Shown: positions 32,579-45,070 of the stretch, one piece after another
Position numbering within the stretch: the stretch's first letter is position 1
How the letters are laid out: every line of letters begins with the position of its first letter
From: Symbiodinium microadriaticum
Lineage: Eukaryota > Sar > Dinophyceae > Suessiales > Symbiodiniaceae
Reading direction: 5' to 3'
DNA: 64,000 nucleotides
Assembly: GCA_001939145.1 (NCBI GenBank)
Contig: LSRX01000067.1
Coordinates: 565,196 to 629,195, forward strand
Notes under the pieces: model-generated
Databases searched by the model: none
What the model saw: the letters and a program-made list of their open reading frames with translations, nothing else
Told to the model about the DNA's origin: nothing
Position numbers and translations under genes: made by a program

Positions 32579-32663
32579 GATCTGTTTGAGAGCCTTGTGA
32601 TCCCCGGGCCGACAGCGAAGCGCTCCGATGCTGCTGCGGCCCTCTCCGAAGGACAGAATCTTG
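32579..32663 (+). CDS. unassigned exon candidate
   Basis: After CAGCAG the frame reads DLFESLVIPGPTAKRSDAAA then ALSEGQNLG. The composition is protein-like. The 3' border is uncertain and no family is recognised. Confidence 0.35.
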
Positions 32664-33636
32664 GGGGTTTCCTTTCAGGGATCTATAAGGGTTCCGTTAA
32701 AGGGTTTACGGTTAAAGTTACCCTAATGGGGATGCATATGGATGCATCGTATTTTGCTTGCAGGATCCGGCGACTCAGCAAGTAGATTATTCTTAGATTC
32801 TTGAGGGGTTGCAGTCTGCTGGTTTGAGATTCAAGTTTTGGGATGGGTGTTTTCTGGCATTGTCTCTGCCTTCAAGGGCTAGGTGAAGGCCATTTAGATG
32901 CAGAATGGTCTCGATTGAATAGATAGATAAGATGCAGGAACACCGCGGGTACACTCCCTCACGCCCTGTACAGCTTAGCCGGGGCATTCGAACGACAAGC
33001 TGGAGACTTTCATGTTTGTTGCCATCGTGCTTTGGGACGTCTTTGTTATCATGCATAAAATGCGTAAACACCATCATTTCATTACGACGTGGCTGGCATT
33101 TCGCCGTTGTTTTTGAAGCCGCTTTACCCGAATTCCTCACTTAGTAGAGATGCGCAAGGCATCCCGGAGATAGGCGACATCGAAATCGAGGGAGTGTGGG
33201 GGATGACCTCGGGCCATGCAGGAGAGAAAGTGCACGTCGCGGCCCTATTGCTGACGTTCCGGTTGACCGGGTGCTCTGTCATTTTGCCTTGTGGCTAGCG
33301 GCGAATGCTGAGTAATTCCCCGAGTTTAGGCGAAAACGTTGTTGAACGGCGATTGGAATCCTGGACGACATTCAGCTGTAACAACTCCGAGCTTGGTTTG
33401 TCTGATGGGTTTGATGGGCTTCAACCACAGTAGCAATCGAATGTTTGAGACTTCAACTTCTGACACGGCTGCGGCTATATCAGAGAAGGGCACAGCGCAG
33501 ATTGGGCTCTACAGGCGCTTAGTCGATGCCTCGGGCTTCTCCCGCTAAGCTTTCTCCAGGAGAGCATTAGCCCAAGATAAGCCATACTCAGCACGTGCCG
33601 GAGATGGTTACAGGCAGAGAAGCGCAGCGAGAAGGA

Positions 33637-33735
33637 GAGGGAGAGAGAGAGAGAGAGAGCTACAGTGTCACAAATGCATATACATACATATACATGTTAG
33701 TGAGCTACATATACAGACATAGAGAGCGGGAGAGC
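33637..33735. repeat. GA and CATA microsatellites
   Basis: GA run followed by short CATA and GAGA repeats. Confidence 0.85.
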
Positions 33736-33788
33736 AGAAGCCTCATAAGCCCTAAACTCTAAAGTTTAGATAAACCGAAAGCAAAACG

Positions 33789-33866
33789 AACCTGCGGCTG
33801 GCCGAGGTTTGGAGCAAGTCTCGGGGAATCTGGATCGAGGACGGCGTCGTCCAGGAGATTTCCAAG
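33789..33866 (+). CDS. unassigned exon candidate
   Basis: The frame reads NLRLAEVWSKSRGIWIEDGV then VQEISK before a GT donor at 33867. A second patch at about 34285-34360 reads LGEPIYKGSVFVVFNEGSNS. Both look like protein but neither is assigned to a family; they may be exons of one gene. Confidence 0.35.
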
Positions 33867-34360
33867 GTGGATGTGTGGTCCCCCTAGCCTTGGCAATCTG
33901 CAGATCCAGTCTTGTCGGAAAGGGTGCAGCTGAGGGAGAGAAATGGCGTACAACAGGAAGCTGCTTTGAATAGGCTACACAGAGATGACAATTTGTCCGA
34001 GAAGGCACGGAATCGAAAGCCAGAAGTTGTGTACATGGAAATAGCAACAAGGAAAATTTGTTGATACGCACATACATACATAAGATGTGCATGTATCTGT
34101 GCATGTGATGTGTGTGTGCATGTATGCCCATCTAATTATCCGGTTTCTCTCTCTATTCATGTTTGCAGCTTGCTATTCGAATGTCGCGCGGCAAAGAAGA
34201 CCCATAACCCCCAGACCCCTAGCATATCTGTATCGGGGAGCAGAGAAGATGGAGACTGCGTAGTGAGAAACATCGCCCCGAGGCAAATTCTGGGTGAGCC
34301 CATCTACAAGGGCTCCGTGTTTGTGGTCTTTAACGAGGGCAGCAACTCGAAGTGGGCCTG

Positions 34361-35273
34361 GCTCTTAGCTCTTCTCTATTCCTGTGTGCGCACACCAGAC
34401 AGCTTCATCTTCAAGGCTGCAAGATGTATCTGATTGCAGTCCAAGCAGGCTCTTGGAACCTCCCCAAACATGCAAGTCCGATAGGCCGATAGGTACTACA
34501 GTCGAGCGCACTCCGTGACCGAAAGACGTCGTTCCTAGCTTCTGGGAGGTTCGCCCGACCGATATCCAGCGGCTTCTTCGGAGGCCCGGGGCTTCTCCAA
34601 CAGCTCAGGCCGGCTATGGGCCAGGGAGGGAAGATGCAGATCCTATGTGCATTAGCAGGTGGCATCAGGGCCTTCCGCCAAGCCCCGATACCCCAATGGT
34701 TTCAGTGTTAAGCTTGGAACTCTACGAAATGTCTCGTGAGAGCTACTGTTTGTCAACTGTGGTATAGATTTGGATGCCAAGCCGGGGTTTGTGCACGCAG
34801 ACGCAGAGCTGCCGTTGACACTTGTGAGATCAGCTCGCAAGGAGGGCTATACATAGGATAAGTCTTCACTTCGGCGCTTGCAGCCCACGTGCCAAGCCCC
34901 CTGCTCCTTCACCTCAGCATTCCCAGACCAATTGTCTCCGTGATTTCGTGCAGGCAGCTGCCACGGGGAGTCCCGCTGCTGGGGCGGGCACACCCATGGC
35001 CCCGGGCACAGGCGCGCGGGCGCAATTTCTTGAGTCCTCGAAACTTGTAAAGTTTTCTCGGCTCCTTGTATGTCTTGGCCATCGTTGTCCTTGAGGTCAT
35101 TATCACTGTTCCGGGGATGAATTAATAAGGTTGCGATCGTTCTGGAGCTGTAACAAAGCCATGTACCGGCTCGCAGGGCTAGAGCTACCCATGCAGAGTC
35201 TTTCGCGTGAAAGGACTTGCGCAAGCACTTCACCTGAAGAAGTCAACACAGCGCATTCGTAACCTGTAGAGCC
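34361..35273. other. no gene recognised
   Basis: Spacer before the PARP gene. No promoter element, spliced-leader remnant or exon is evident. Confidence 0.35.
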
Positions 35274-37102
35274 ATGGCCAAGGGCAAGAACAAGAAGAAC
35301 AGAAACAGAAGGTGGCAGCGGCTACAAGTCGAAGTTGATGAGTCCGGCAGTTCAGAGACGATTGAAGCCGAAGTGTTTGGCAGCTCAAAGACAGGGAAAG
35401 ATGGAACTGAAGAGCAAGCGCCTGATGCGGATGCTGTGGCAGAGCTTCAGGAGGAGCTTCGGCAAGCAAGAGGCGATTTGCTCGCGCTGAGCAAGTCCAA
35501 CGAAGGCCTCTTGACTCAGCTCAAGCGGGAGCGCGGCTCCAACACAGCCCTTCAGCAGAAGTTAGACGACCAGACCCGGATGCTTCAGAAGGAGCAAGAG
35601 TTCAATGCAGCTCTTGTGGATGGTCTGCGTCAGCAAGGTACGCAGACATGCTCCAAAGCTTCTGGCAGACATGAGACAGTTGCTTGCTGGGAGTATTTGG
35701 AGCAAGAGCCGGACGCATGGAGACGCTATCTCCCAGATGCGGAAAAGGCCCTAGAAGAAGCACGCTCAGACAAACTGCCGGAGCTGACTATCAGTAGCTC
35801 GGGCTTCATGATCAGGTATCGCATCAACTTGTCCGCCATGACGCAGACAAATGTGGAAACAGGGAGGACGCGTACGATCCGCAGACGAGAAATTCTGTTG
35901 CACGCTGATGCTGTGCTCAAGATGACCACGGAAACTCAGACTTTGCGTGGAGAGAACCAGCGATTGACTGTCGACCTCTGCAGGAAGTCTGGCGAGATCC
36001 AAGCCTTGGAACAAAATATTCGGGGTTTGCAAGAAAATATCGAAGCCAAGACGGACATCATCCGGAGCTTGAAGGCAAAGATCCGGAGCTTGAGTGGGGA
36101 GATCGACGAGTTGCATGCTAGCCACGAGCGAACGGAAGAATGTCTCGTTGAGGCACAGCACACCGCCAGAAAGCTGGAGGTGCGGCACGCAGAGCTGCAG
36201 TTTGAACATGCTTTAATGAAAGCGAACATGGAAAAGCTTCAGTCGGCTTTGAAGCAAGAGAGGCAAAAGCTATACACAACAGTCCTTTCCCAACTTCCGC
36301 CAAAGCCGTTGGATGAATCAACGAGGGGATTTTGCAGAAGCTTGGACATCGATGATCCGAAACATCTTGTCTCTTGGAGCAGTTTCAATCATCGATGGCC
36401 AGCCATCGCTTGAAACATGGCTCCGACCATTGGTGCGATCCAGCAAAAGTGTTCGTGACACGCATCGAGGAGTTGATCCACCCTGCAAATCAGCAACTTT
36501 ATGAAGCGATGCGCCGTATGAGAGCGAGCGAAGACAGCTGTCGTGGCTGCACTCCAACTGCCGGCATCACTGCCTTCAAGTGCGAGGTCCAGCCGGGTTG
36601 GGTAGATATGAACGAGTACTTACTCTACCATGGCACCAGTAGATGCAATGCAGAGCAAATCATGGCTCGGGGCTTTGATGCCCAGCGTGGTGGAGAGTCA
36701 ACAGGAGCGATGTTCGGTAGGGGTGTGTATTTCGCACAGAACGCCTCCAAGTCTGATCTCTATACAACTTGTGATTTGTGCGAGGGCATTGGCAACCATG
36801 ACTTCCGTCAATGTCGCCATGCCCAAGGTGAGAGATGCATCTTGGTCACAAGGGTGCTGCTGGGAGAAAGCAAGACTGTCAAGAACAGTGCTGATGCCGG
36901 CGGAAAGGACCAGATTCGGGCTCCACAGCGTGAGGACGGAACATCCTACGATTCCATTACAGCTTTGGCAAGGGGGGAAGGAGGGGTGTTGGACCATAAG
37001 GAGTTCGTGGTGTTCAAGGACCGGCAGACACTCGCAAGTTTCCGGATCTTTTACCGGCACGACTCCTCATGCTCATGCAACGGCTGCCAGAACCGCACAT
37101 GA
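35274..37102 (+). CDS. poly(ADP-ribose) polymerase with WWE and coiled-coil parts (split frame)
   Basis: Two overlapping frames. The first, from ATG 35274, encodes a Lys/Arg-rich start, coiled coil (residues about 55-120), a WWE-like domain (about 140-210, CWEYLEQEPDAWRRY to TRTIRR) and a second long coiled coil, with TGA at 36411-36413. The second runs on from about 36356 to TGA 37100-37102 and encodes the PARP catalytic domain: YHGTS (His), GRGVYFA.NAS.SDLY (Tyr) and KEFVVFKDR (Glu), so the H-Y-E triad of a polymerising enzyme appears complete. A Cys/His cluster, CDLCEGIGNHDFRQC to ERC, sits where tankyrases carry a zinc site. WWE domains usually bind ADP-ribose-type ligands, so the parts fit together. 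The two frames need a shift between about 36356 and 36413: an unrecognised intron, a sequencing error or a real frameshift. Confidence 0.85.
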
Positions 37103-38142
37103 CGCTTCCTGATATTTATAGTGGTATCAAAACGAGCGACTGCTTGCCAGAAAGTCTGCATCAATGCACCCAAAGCCCGACTCCGAATCGATTTCTTTAG
37201 GGCCCTAAATCCTGAACCCTGAAGAAACCCTGAAGCCCTACACAAGGCTACCCGGCTCCTGCAGATGTGGCGCAGGATGAGGTCAATCCCGATGACAGGA
37301 CCGTGGGGCAAAGCTTCCAGACGTCTCCTGGGAGGGATGATTGCGAATGCAGGAGCCTGAATTTGTTGAACAGGGCTTGCGTTATTTTCTACAAGTGTAG
37401 GAAAACCCTACGAAATGGTGTTGGTAATTTTGCGCCATTGCTCATGGGCTTGAGGCGTCTGGGTTTCGCTTGAGGAGTCAGCGTCAGAAGTCACAACGGA
37501 CAGTCATGCGCGGCGAGTGGACGCCTACACCGACCCGATTTGATATCCCTATAAATCACTGTAAAGGTTTTGCTGTCGCCCTGTTCACGACAATAAATCT
37601 TAAATATAGTCATCTACGGTATGGAAACGTCGTGATGTAACATGCACAAGAACAGTTTGACATGAGCTATCCAGCATGAGTTTGTAGCCATAGTCTACAA
37701 TCGTAGAGCGCTTAGTTCAGTATGCTATCAGAACCATAGTAAAGTTCAGCATTGTCTCGAGCAGGTTGTCCCGGACTCTGTCGCAGCGTGCTGGCTCCTA
37801 GCTCACCCCACTCTGAATCTACGGCATTTATTGGGTTTTAGGACTTTGCAGTATTTTGTGTGATCAAGCCTGAATGCGGATCGAACTTCACAAGCCAAGT
37901 TAACACACGGCGTGACGTCTCGTCGTCACAGTCACACAATTGATCGTTCAAGCTGACTTAATTACCTGCTGCTACCGTATTCTACAGGATCCAAAGGACC
38001 CAACAATTAGGTGCTTGAGTTTCGGATAGTAGTCATGTAGGTTTATTTGTGTACATGATTGTTAGGTACTTGGACCCATAGGGTTAAATCCTATCATACA
38101 AGCCCTGAAGCCTGGCAACCTTGAAGCTTGAACTCCTGAGCA
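37103..38142. other. no gene recognised
   Basis: One coding-like patch at about 37264-37330 (AQDEVNPDDRTVGQSFQTS) follows a GCAG. Otherwise nothing is identifiable. Confidence 0.3.
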
Positions 38143-39567
38143 ATGATAATGATGCCATGGCTTCTGGCCTTCTTGGTCTCCGTGGCACATCCGGTGAAGA
38201 TCTATGATGCGAGCAATTACTCCGCCGTGGCTAGTCCACAAGTTGTTCGGTGCAGGAACCAGTTGCGCAATTTCGTGAACGCTTTGTATTTGCACAGCAT
38301 GTGCTTTGCCTAGAGGTCTGCAACACATGCCGATGTCTATTCTACCTTTCAAACGGACCGTAAATCCTAACCTCGCTGAAAGGCTTTAACCACAGCTTAA
38401 TTAATTGGGCCCCAAGAGTCCCAAGAGCCTTACACATAGCAAGTCATGTTTGCACTGAACCTCCGGATCCGGCAACGTGGATTGTGCGAGATGTTTGTAG
38501 GCATGCTCGTTCAGGCCACTTCTGACACGAGCGCGTCGTGTCGGGTTCTCTACTGGCCGCAAACCAGCCGAAAATCGGGTCCTCTTCCCCAAGGGGCTGC
38601 CGACTTCTTTGCGGCTTGACTCGAAAGTCATGTGGCTTTGCTACTCAGGGTCTTTGTGGGGATCGAGTTTACGCGGAATCTGCTGTCTACCGGCCCTGAT
38701 CCGGAGACGGTGATGCCAGGATATTCAGTTCTCTAGGTGAGCTTGTGGATGGACGCCCTTAACCAAAGCCCTGCAACTTTGCTGGCCCGACACTGCCCAG
38801 GACATCATAGTCACGGATGATGTCAAGCAGGCCCCATGGTTGGGAGCAGAAGGAAAGATGTTCCCTTGCAGCATCGCAGATAACTCGCCTTGCCTGGCCA
38901 TGCTTTTGCATCAAGCTTGTACCGAGGGCTCGGACACCTAAACCCTGCGCCCTTCTACTCCTAAATGTCCGGTTTCCCACTGCTCGTTCAAGGTACTTTC
39001 TGGAGGACCGGAACTTCCCCCTTGGTGACCTCTCAAGAGAGCTTGCGCAGCCATTTGCAATGCACTAGTCCCAGGGCTTCCCTCGAATTTAGGATTCTGC
39101 GTTTGACGTTGGCGGTTTGCTACTCCATCATTTCTACGAAGTCTGTATACATGCAACAAACGTCATCAGGGCCTCCTGTCCGGGAGTGAGTCATGAGTTC
39201 TAGATCTTTTGCAGCTCATGACGAGACCGATCCCAAGTAGGGGTAGCAGATGTCGGTCGTGGAAGCTTCGAGTTTTCGGTCCCCTGAACCCCAAACCCGA
39301 AATCGATGTAGGCAGAAAAAGCCTGAACCGCTAAGCCTCGCCGTGACCTCTGGTGCCCAGGCTCAAGGAAGCAGCGCCCATCGAGTGGCGCCGGGAGGGC
39401 ATGTCTGCCGGGCACATAGCAGAGGTCCTTATTTCGCTTATATAATGTTAGAACATGTATACATGTATATGTATGTGTATATATGTATATATAGATAGAT
39501 CCACAATCTATCTCATCTATATATGTATAGCGAGAGATAGAGATACACAAGCATACATATACATATG

Positions 39568-39607
<40 letters not shown>

Positions 39608-41763
39608 CACATATACATATACATACACATATACATATACACATACATACATATATATATAGACATATATATATATAAAAGATATTTACAAATATACATG
39701 CATAATATGATATACTCTAATATAGTGTACCCCAGAGGAAGCTTTTTCGGGCTGGCTGAGAGTTTGTGAGCTTTTATCATCTGGGTTGGTGTTGGGGATT
39801 TGGTGATTTTCAGGCACCAAGTAATAGAGTTGATGGCAAAATACTGCATGGTTTCCTGGTTACGGCAACCTGAACTGAGTTGCTTAACAAGAACCCAGAT
39901 TGGGGTCGGAGGTCCATGCCGTGTGTGTTATTCGCCTCCGTGCATTCTGCTGACCGAGAGGGTCCGGGCTGACCTCTCCGCTAACGGCACGGTAAGGTAG
40001 TACATCAGTTTCGTCTATAATGCAGCGGTTCAAACAGCCGCTCGTACACTGCCAGCAACCCAGGTCTTTCTGCCAGCTGGTGATGCGCATCGCCAGGCAG
40101 CGGGCAGTGTTTCACTCTAACTGTCTTCCGAGATGAGAATAGACATCCTGCCAGCCAATCCTGTAGCCAAGCCGAGTTGGCCAAGTCATGCTTTCAGTTA
40201 CTACTTCGAGCACGACCCCCTGTCGCGACAAAACTGTTTGTGTTGGGTGATTGACATTTGATGCAGAGGTCGGAATTATTGGACACATCATTCCCTTGTT
40301 TTCCCCGCATACCCCCCCCCAACCGGCCCAAACCCTGTTAAAATTTTGCAAGCCCCTGTATTATCTTGATAGGAACGGGAGGAGGCGCAGATCCTCATGC
40401 CAGCCAGCGACACGGCAGAAAATTGATGGTAGTGTAGGCATAAACAAAGCGCTGATAATCGGGCATGCCAGTTTGCAACATGTCTCTTCACAGTCCTGTG
40501 TGGCTTCGACGAGCAGCCTAGGCTATTTTATCGACGATGGAACGTTCGAAACCCGGCACCGGGCCTTCAAGAACTTCACCTTCTCCGCTCCTGGGTCAGA
40601 ATGCAAGATCCATTTTTGGGGGAGGTCAAAGTCGGAGTCGGAATTCCTTCTCCTGCAAGGCCCCCCTTCCCATCCTTGGGGGTTTAGGGGTAGTTCGGCC
40701 TGTTGCTTTGCCTTCGTCTCTTTCCAGATAGAGAGCTGGGTCATCAAGGTACTGCTGATGCTGGACTACGACGATGCTTGGCACTATTCGGGCAGGGGTG
40801 CCGCTGCAAGCCGGAGCCGCAAGCAGTTGCACCATGATGTTCAAGAGAGGGTGCGTTTTCAGGTTGGCACTCCACCACAAAGCCTGGTCGACTGCATGTC
40901 ACATGGAACTGTACCCATCATCATCGGTAAGCACCACAAGACGCTTGGCAGCAACGACATAGCCGCGATTCGTCGTTCATACCTCATGTTGTCCGGCGAG
41001 AGAAGTCATTGCAAGTATTATTTTAAATTCTATGGCGGGATCATTGCGAACGGGCCCAGAAAGGCCCTATAATAGCCTAGTTCCATAATATACTTCAAAA
41101 CATTCCAGAATCCTGCCCTCAATATTAAGGCCCCAAGGTTACTGATGTCTGTGACCTCGAGACATGACCAGCTGCTTAGGATTGACTACACCCGCTACTT
41201 CTCCTACGCGCTGGTGAAGTTCAGAGACTTTTCGGTGGAGCAGGTGGTTTCGTTCTCGCATGTGCGTTTGTTGCATTGTTTGGACACGAAGGCAAGATTG
41301 CCCCATGATGCCTTCACTGCTAGTTAATATTGACTTGCAGAGTCTAAGTGGGCCGAGCTTTATACCATGTTGCGGGCATGCACTGTACCGCGCGCACGAT
41401 GGCGTAAGTCAAGTCTGCTGTCGCAACCTTGAACGCGCAAACCGATGACAGGCTACTTGTAGGACTTCAGTAATTACCAATTATTCAATGCTATTTTGGT
41501 ATCCCAAAAATCTATTCTAGTTATTTAGGCCCCCTATATTCTGAAGCGTCGCCTCCTTTCAGCCCTGTTTGACCATGAATGTGAGTGTCGAAGTCTACGG
41601 AAGGCCATCAACTTCATGCTGACAGCCCCTGCCGATGCGCTGTACGTCTATGCCAACTCGGTGAAGATTGTACAGGAGTTTTTCTACATGAGGCTTGGGG
41701 CTTGTCGCTGGGTCACAACAACCGGTTATGACGGTCAGGAAGCACTTCCATCGACAACATATG
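38143..41763 (+). CDS. probable exostosin-type (GT47) glycosyltransferase, gene span
   Basis: A model assembled from separate patches, less secure than the other genes. ATG 38143 opens [18 protein letters not shown], a signal or anchor segment, then KIYDASNYS. Further coding-like patches: about 38770-38935 ([19 protein letters not shown]), about 39007-39055 ([18 protein letters not shown]), about 39948-39991 before GTAAGG, about 40740-40926 ([20 protein letters not shown], then GTAAGC), about 41170-41250 ([19 protein letters not shown]) and 41568-41763. The [16 protein letters not shown] and IDY.RFS pieces match the C-terminal part of the exostosin domain (S.RL.DA...G.IPVI and ID...FSV). Such enzymes act in the Golgi on glycans. 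Order of exons and the terminal exon are uncertain; the last open frame ends in a TAG contributed by the hairpin element at 41762. Confidence 0.5.
39455..39690. repeat. CATATA and TA microsatellite
   Basis: Long array of CATATA, TACACA and TA units in an intron of the GT47 model. The Tyr/Ile/Met-rich frames are artefacts. Confidence 0.95.
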
Positions 41764-41880
41764 GGTAGTTGTCTAAATTAGGGTCGCTTGTAGGGTACTT
41801 TTGTATAAGGTTGCCGTACCAATTTTGGAACTTAAGAATCTAGAATCTAGAAGAGACCCCAGAATTTAGAGAACTACCCA
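41762..41880. repeat. hairpin element, family A, copy 4
   Basis: Arms TGGGTAGTTGTCTAAATTAG and AATTTAGAGAACTACCCA, with the core AAGGTTGCCGTACCAATTTT and an internal tandem AATCTAG. TA lies on both outer sides, fitting a TA target duplication. Confidence 0.85.
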
Positions 41881-42982
41881 TATCAGAGCTGTGCGAACTA
41901 AGTGAAAGTCCTCGCTTGCTTTGGAAGCTTCAGCTGAAAGTTGGGTTCACAGTACACGTATAGACGTATAGAAACCCTCTCATTACAACTATACTAACCC
42001 ATGTCGAGCCGTGATGGTAGTCCTTATATTCAAACCCCTGTCGTAACGCTTCTCTGCACATATGCGACGGCTTTTTCGTCGACGCAGCTTAGATACTACT
42101 ATCATGGCCGGCTCTCAGTGTTGGCTCTGTAGGATGAGGGGCTGCCTAACTGTGACGGGGCCATCGTGGTTAAGCCATTCTACGATGATCTCTGGCAGCG
42201 CACCGGAATCTGCCGCAATCGCCGTTCTTTACGGCAGTTGAAGTAAGATGACAGGATCTGTATAACGGGTCTGAATGCTTGGAACACATTGGCCAGGTAC
42301 CGGCACCCTTTCCATCTTCGCTTGCAGCGGCATGCGCAGATGGCCTCTTGGGAACAGCCAGCTCGGGAGTTACTCATCTAGTGTCCTTCCTGACTACAGT
42401 TACACTGTCTTCCCAATACATTCGACGACCAACTGGTCGGCGACTTTCATCCCACAAATCCCTGAACCTAAGCCGGCGCAGAACGTGGTTTCAGCAACTC
42501 AGGCCTGCCACGCACTGAAGAGCCCAGCGCCTGCACTGGTGACTCGAGCAAGAAGGGAGAGTAGAGTAACTGAGAGAGGGGAGATGAACATGTAAAAAAC
42601 ATATGTTGTATACACGTACATGTTCTGCACAGTGGTACATTATGCATATGCACATCTATATGACTATATGTACGTAGACAGATTGCTCAAATTGTCAGAG
42701 TCTCCTTTGATGATAGGGGGGTCCATCGGCTTTGTTTCTGGGATGCTAGGAAGCTGCAGTTACAGCAACGTGTCGGCCGCTGTAGGTAGGCAACCTATTC
42801 GGAAGTACCAGAATATGGCAATCTGCCTCTAAGCACCCTGCCCAGCTGAGGCATTCGTGGCCATCTACTCTGCCAAAAAGTCCCTCCACTCTCAGTTTAA
42901 GTTTTCTGCTTCTTTCTTCGGTTTTAGACACTTGTACTTGTACACTGTACACATGCATAGTTCCTGGCGATCGAACAATCAG
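41881..42982. other. no gene recognised
   Basis: Spacer between the GT47 and GT31 models. It may hold the 5' exons of the GT31 gene, but none could be recognised. Confidence 0.35.
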
Positions 42983-44432
42983 GAATTTCGGCAGGCGTAT
43001 GGCGCTTCGAGACACCTGGTTGCCGTTGCTGAAGGCTCATGGCCTTAGTCACAAGCGCCCAGGCATGCTTGAGCAAAACTTTGCGACGACGGCAGAAGAA
43101 AAGCACATGTTCAGAGCCATACACTACCGAAACCTTTTGGTCCGCTCCGAGCGGGGAGCCGCTTTTTACTGATTTTTGTTGTTCCTGTCGCAGACAACAT
43201 GAGGTTCTTCCTGGCGGGTACAGAAGTGGACGACCGGTCAGAAGTCGATTCGCTGCTGCGGCGCGAGCGCGATGTGTTCGATGACATGGTCTTCTTGACA
43301 GGGACGACGGATGAGTACCCTATTGGGCGCAAGGGTCTTGCTGCTGTTTTATGGGCCGCACACAACACTGAAGCCCAGTTCTGGTTAAAATTCGACGATG
43401 ATCTTTACGTCAGACCACATCTCCTGCTGAATCGCTTGGCCAGTTTGCAGCGAGCGGAACTCTACTGGGGTGCCTTCGACTACAGCGGGATGGTGGTGCG
43501 AGACTTGTCCGACCCACACTACACTCCCTACGATGTCTGGCCAGAGCCTAGGCCGTTCCTGAGAATCTTGAGTTTTCGCGGACTCACGACACGCTGCCAT
43601 GCCGACTCGTAGCAATGTAATTCATAATATTGTTCCTAAACCCTAACATTCCTGAATCCCTCATCATACTTGGGCTTTCAAGCTCAACCCTTTTTTTAAG
43701 GGGCTCGACTGCTGCCCGTACTACATAGCTCGACCCACAACACAGTACTCATGACTGCATCGCGAGACAGGCCACTTTGCGTCCCCAAGCTTCAGGCACA
43801 ACTTGATAGCTCAACCCTAAACCCCGAGACCCTTAAACCCCCAAGCCCGAAACCCAGCCGAGGAGCCGGTATTCCCTGCCTATGCTCGAGGTGCCGCTCT
43901 GGCGATGTCTATGGACCTGGTGCGCTTGATCGCTGAGCACGAGGAGAAGCAGCCTTTCAAGAAGATCCGGGTGGGATCTCAGCCCAAAACCAGACCATGG
44001 ACTTGTTCTTTGGGTAAGAGGGAACATGGATGTGGGACTTTCTTCACTGAATTGAGATGACCTGTGGATTAGTCGGGCTTTCCCATGTCCACTCCCCTCC
44101 TGTAGCAGTAGTAGCAGCAGTAGCATGTGCGTCTGCCCACTATCATAGCTACCTTTAAACTACCTCCGATATAAACTGTTTCTGTGCTTCGAATGATTGC
44201 AGCTTCGAAAACGCTCTCGGGGTATGTGTTAAAGTTAATACAAGCCAGTACAGACTAAGGGAGTATGACTAAGTTCGCCTGAACTGTTTCGGTTGCCGGC
44301 CCTGACGAGGTCGAAGATGTCTCCTATGGCTTTTACCTTTGGCAGCTGACCTATGACAGGAAGGTTACCTCTGTGACCATCTTCGACCGAGACGAGGCCT
44401 CGGAGGTGTACTATTGGACTGTAGAGGTCTGA
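42983..44432 (+). CDS. GT31 family beta-galactosyltransferase-like protein
   Basis: Four exons. 42983-43041 reads NFGRRMALRDTWLPLLKAH, the RR.A.R.TW motif. 43194-43543 reads NMRFFLAG, then RERDVFDDMVFL, FWLKFDDDLYVRP (the DxD metal and UDP-sugar site) and a stretch ending DVW. 43863-43970 reads PVFPAYARGAALAMSMDLVR, the YP.Y..G..Y..S.D motif. 44310-44432 reads VEDVSYGFYLWQL, the EDV..G motif with the likely catalytic acidic residue, and ends at TGA. Joins keep frame with GC, GA and GT donors; the GA intron repeats GAGCC at both ends. Family members transfer Gal or GlcNAc in beta-1,3 linkage in the Golgi. The N-terminal anchor is missing from the model, and a further 3' exon is possible since GAG|GT precedes the stop. 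Confidence 0.85.
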
Positions 44433-44991
44433 ATAGTTCATAACATCATCCCCTTATGGTCCTTTCCAGCCTCCTAGTCATGTTCAATCAGACTTCGTGC
44501 TTTGCCGTAATGTGCCGGTAAAGGCTCGTCTCGGATGGATGCCTTCACAAGCTGTCCGGTCCAGTGAGACCGTGAGGACCACTTCGCCATGGATGCCAAG
44601 TGCTGCACGGAGGTTGCGGCCTTAGTGCATTCAAGCATTCCTAAAACAGAAGCCAGCGAGTAAAGGATGTGTGTTTGGGGTGGATGTTGCGGAGTGCAGT
44701 GTCTGGTCGGGGTGTCTACATCAGCTTAACTCAAGAAGGGTCGCTCGAAGCCACGTTGCAAGGCATTAACAGCGTTCTGCCCGGGACCAGCCCTCACCCC
44801 TGTCGCTTGAAGCTGCTCTGCTCCTTGCCGAGGCAACCCATCCGAACAACTGCTGGCTGCCCCTCAATGAGTACCTCGTCCAGTTCGGTTTGGTTTTGGT
44901 CGTGTCTAGACCGGAAGACGGTCTTACGAAACCTTTGAAGCTTCGAGAGGTTTCAGCAGAGCCTAGAGAAACTGAGTCAAGCCTTTAATAG
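44433..44991. other. no gene recognised
   Basis: No convincing exon. The open frame at 44669-44938 has no family features. Confidence 0.35.
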
Positions 44992-45070
44992 ATCGATGTC
45001 GGCGGGTGTTGCTGTCAGGAAGACGTGGATCGCTCACCACGTCACTCCCAGCACCGTCCGCTGCATGTTT
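44992..45070 (+). CDS. possible second GT31-like exon
   Basis: After TTTAATAG the frame reads SMSAGVAVRKTWIAHHVTPS then TVRCMFAKDS. The spacing resembles the GT31 start (A.R.TW, then V...F...DS). No further GT31 motif was found downstream, so it may be the beginning of a tandem paralogue, a remnant, or a chance match. Confidence 0.28.
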
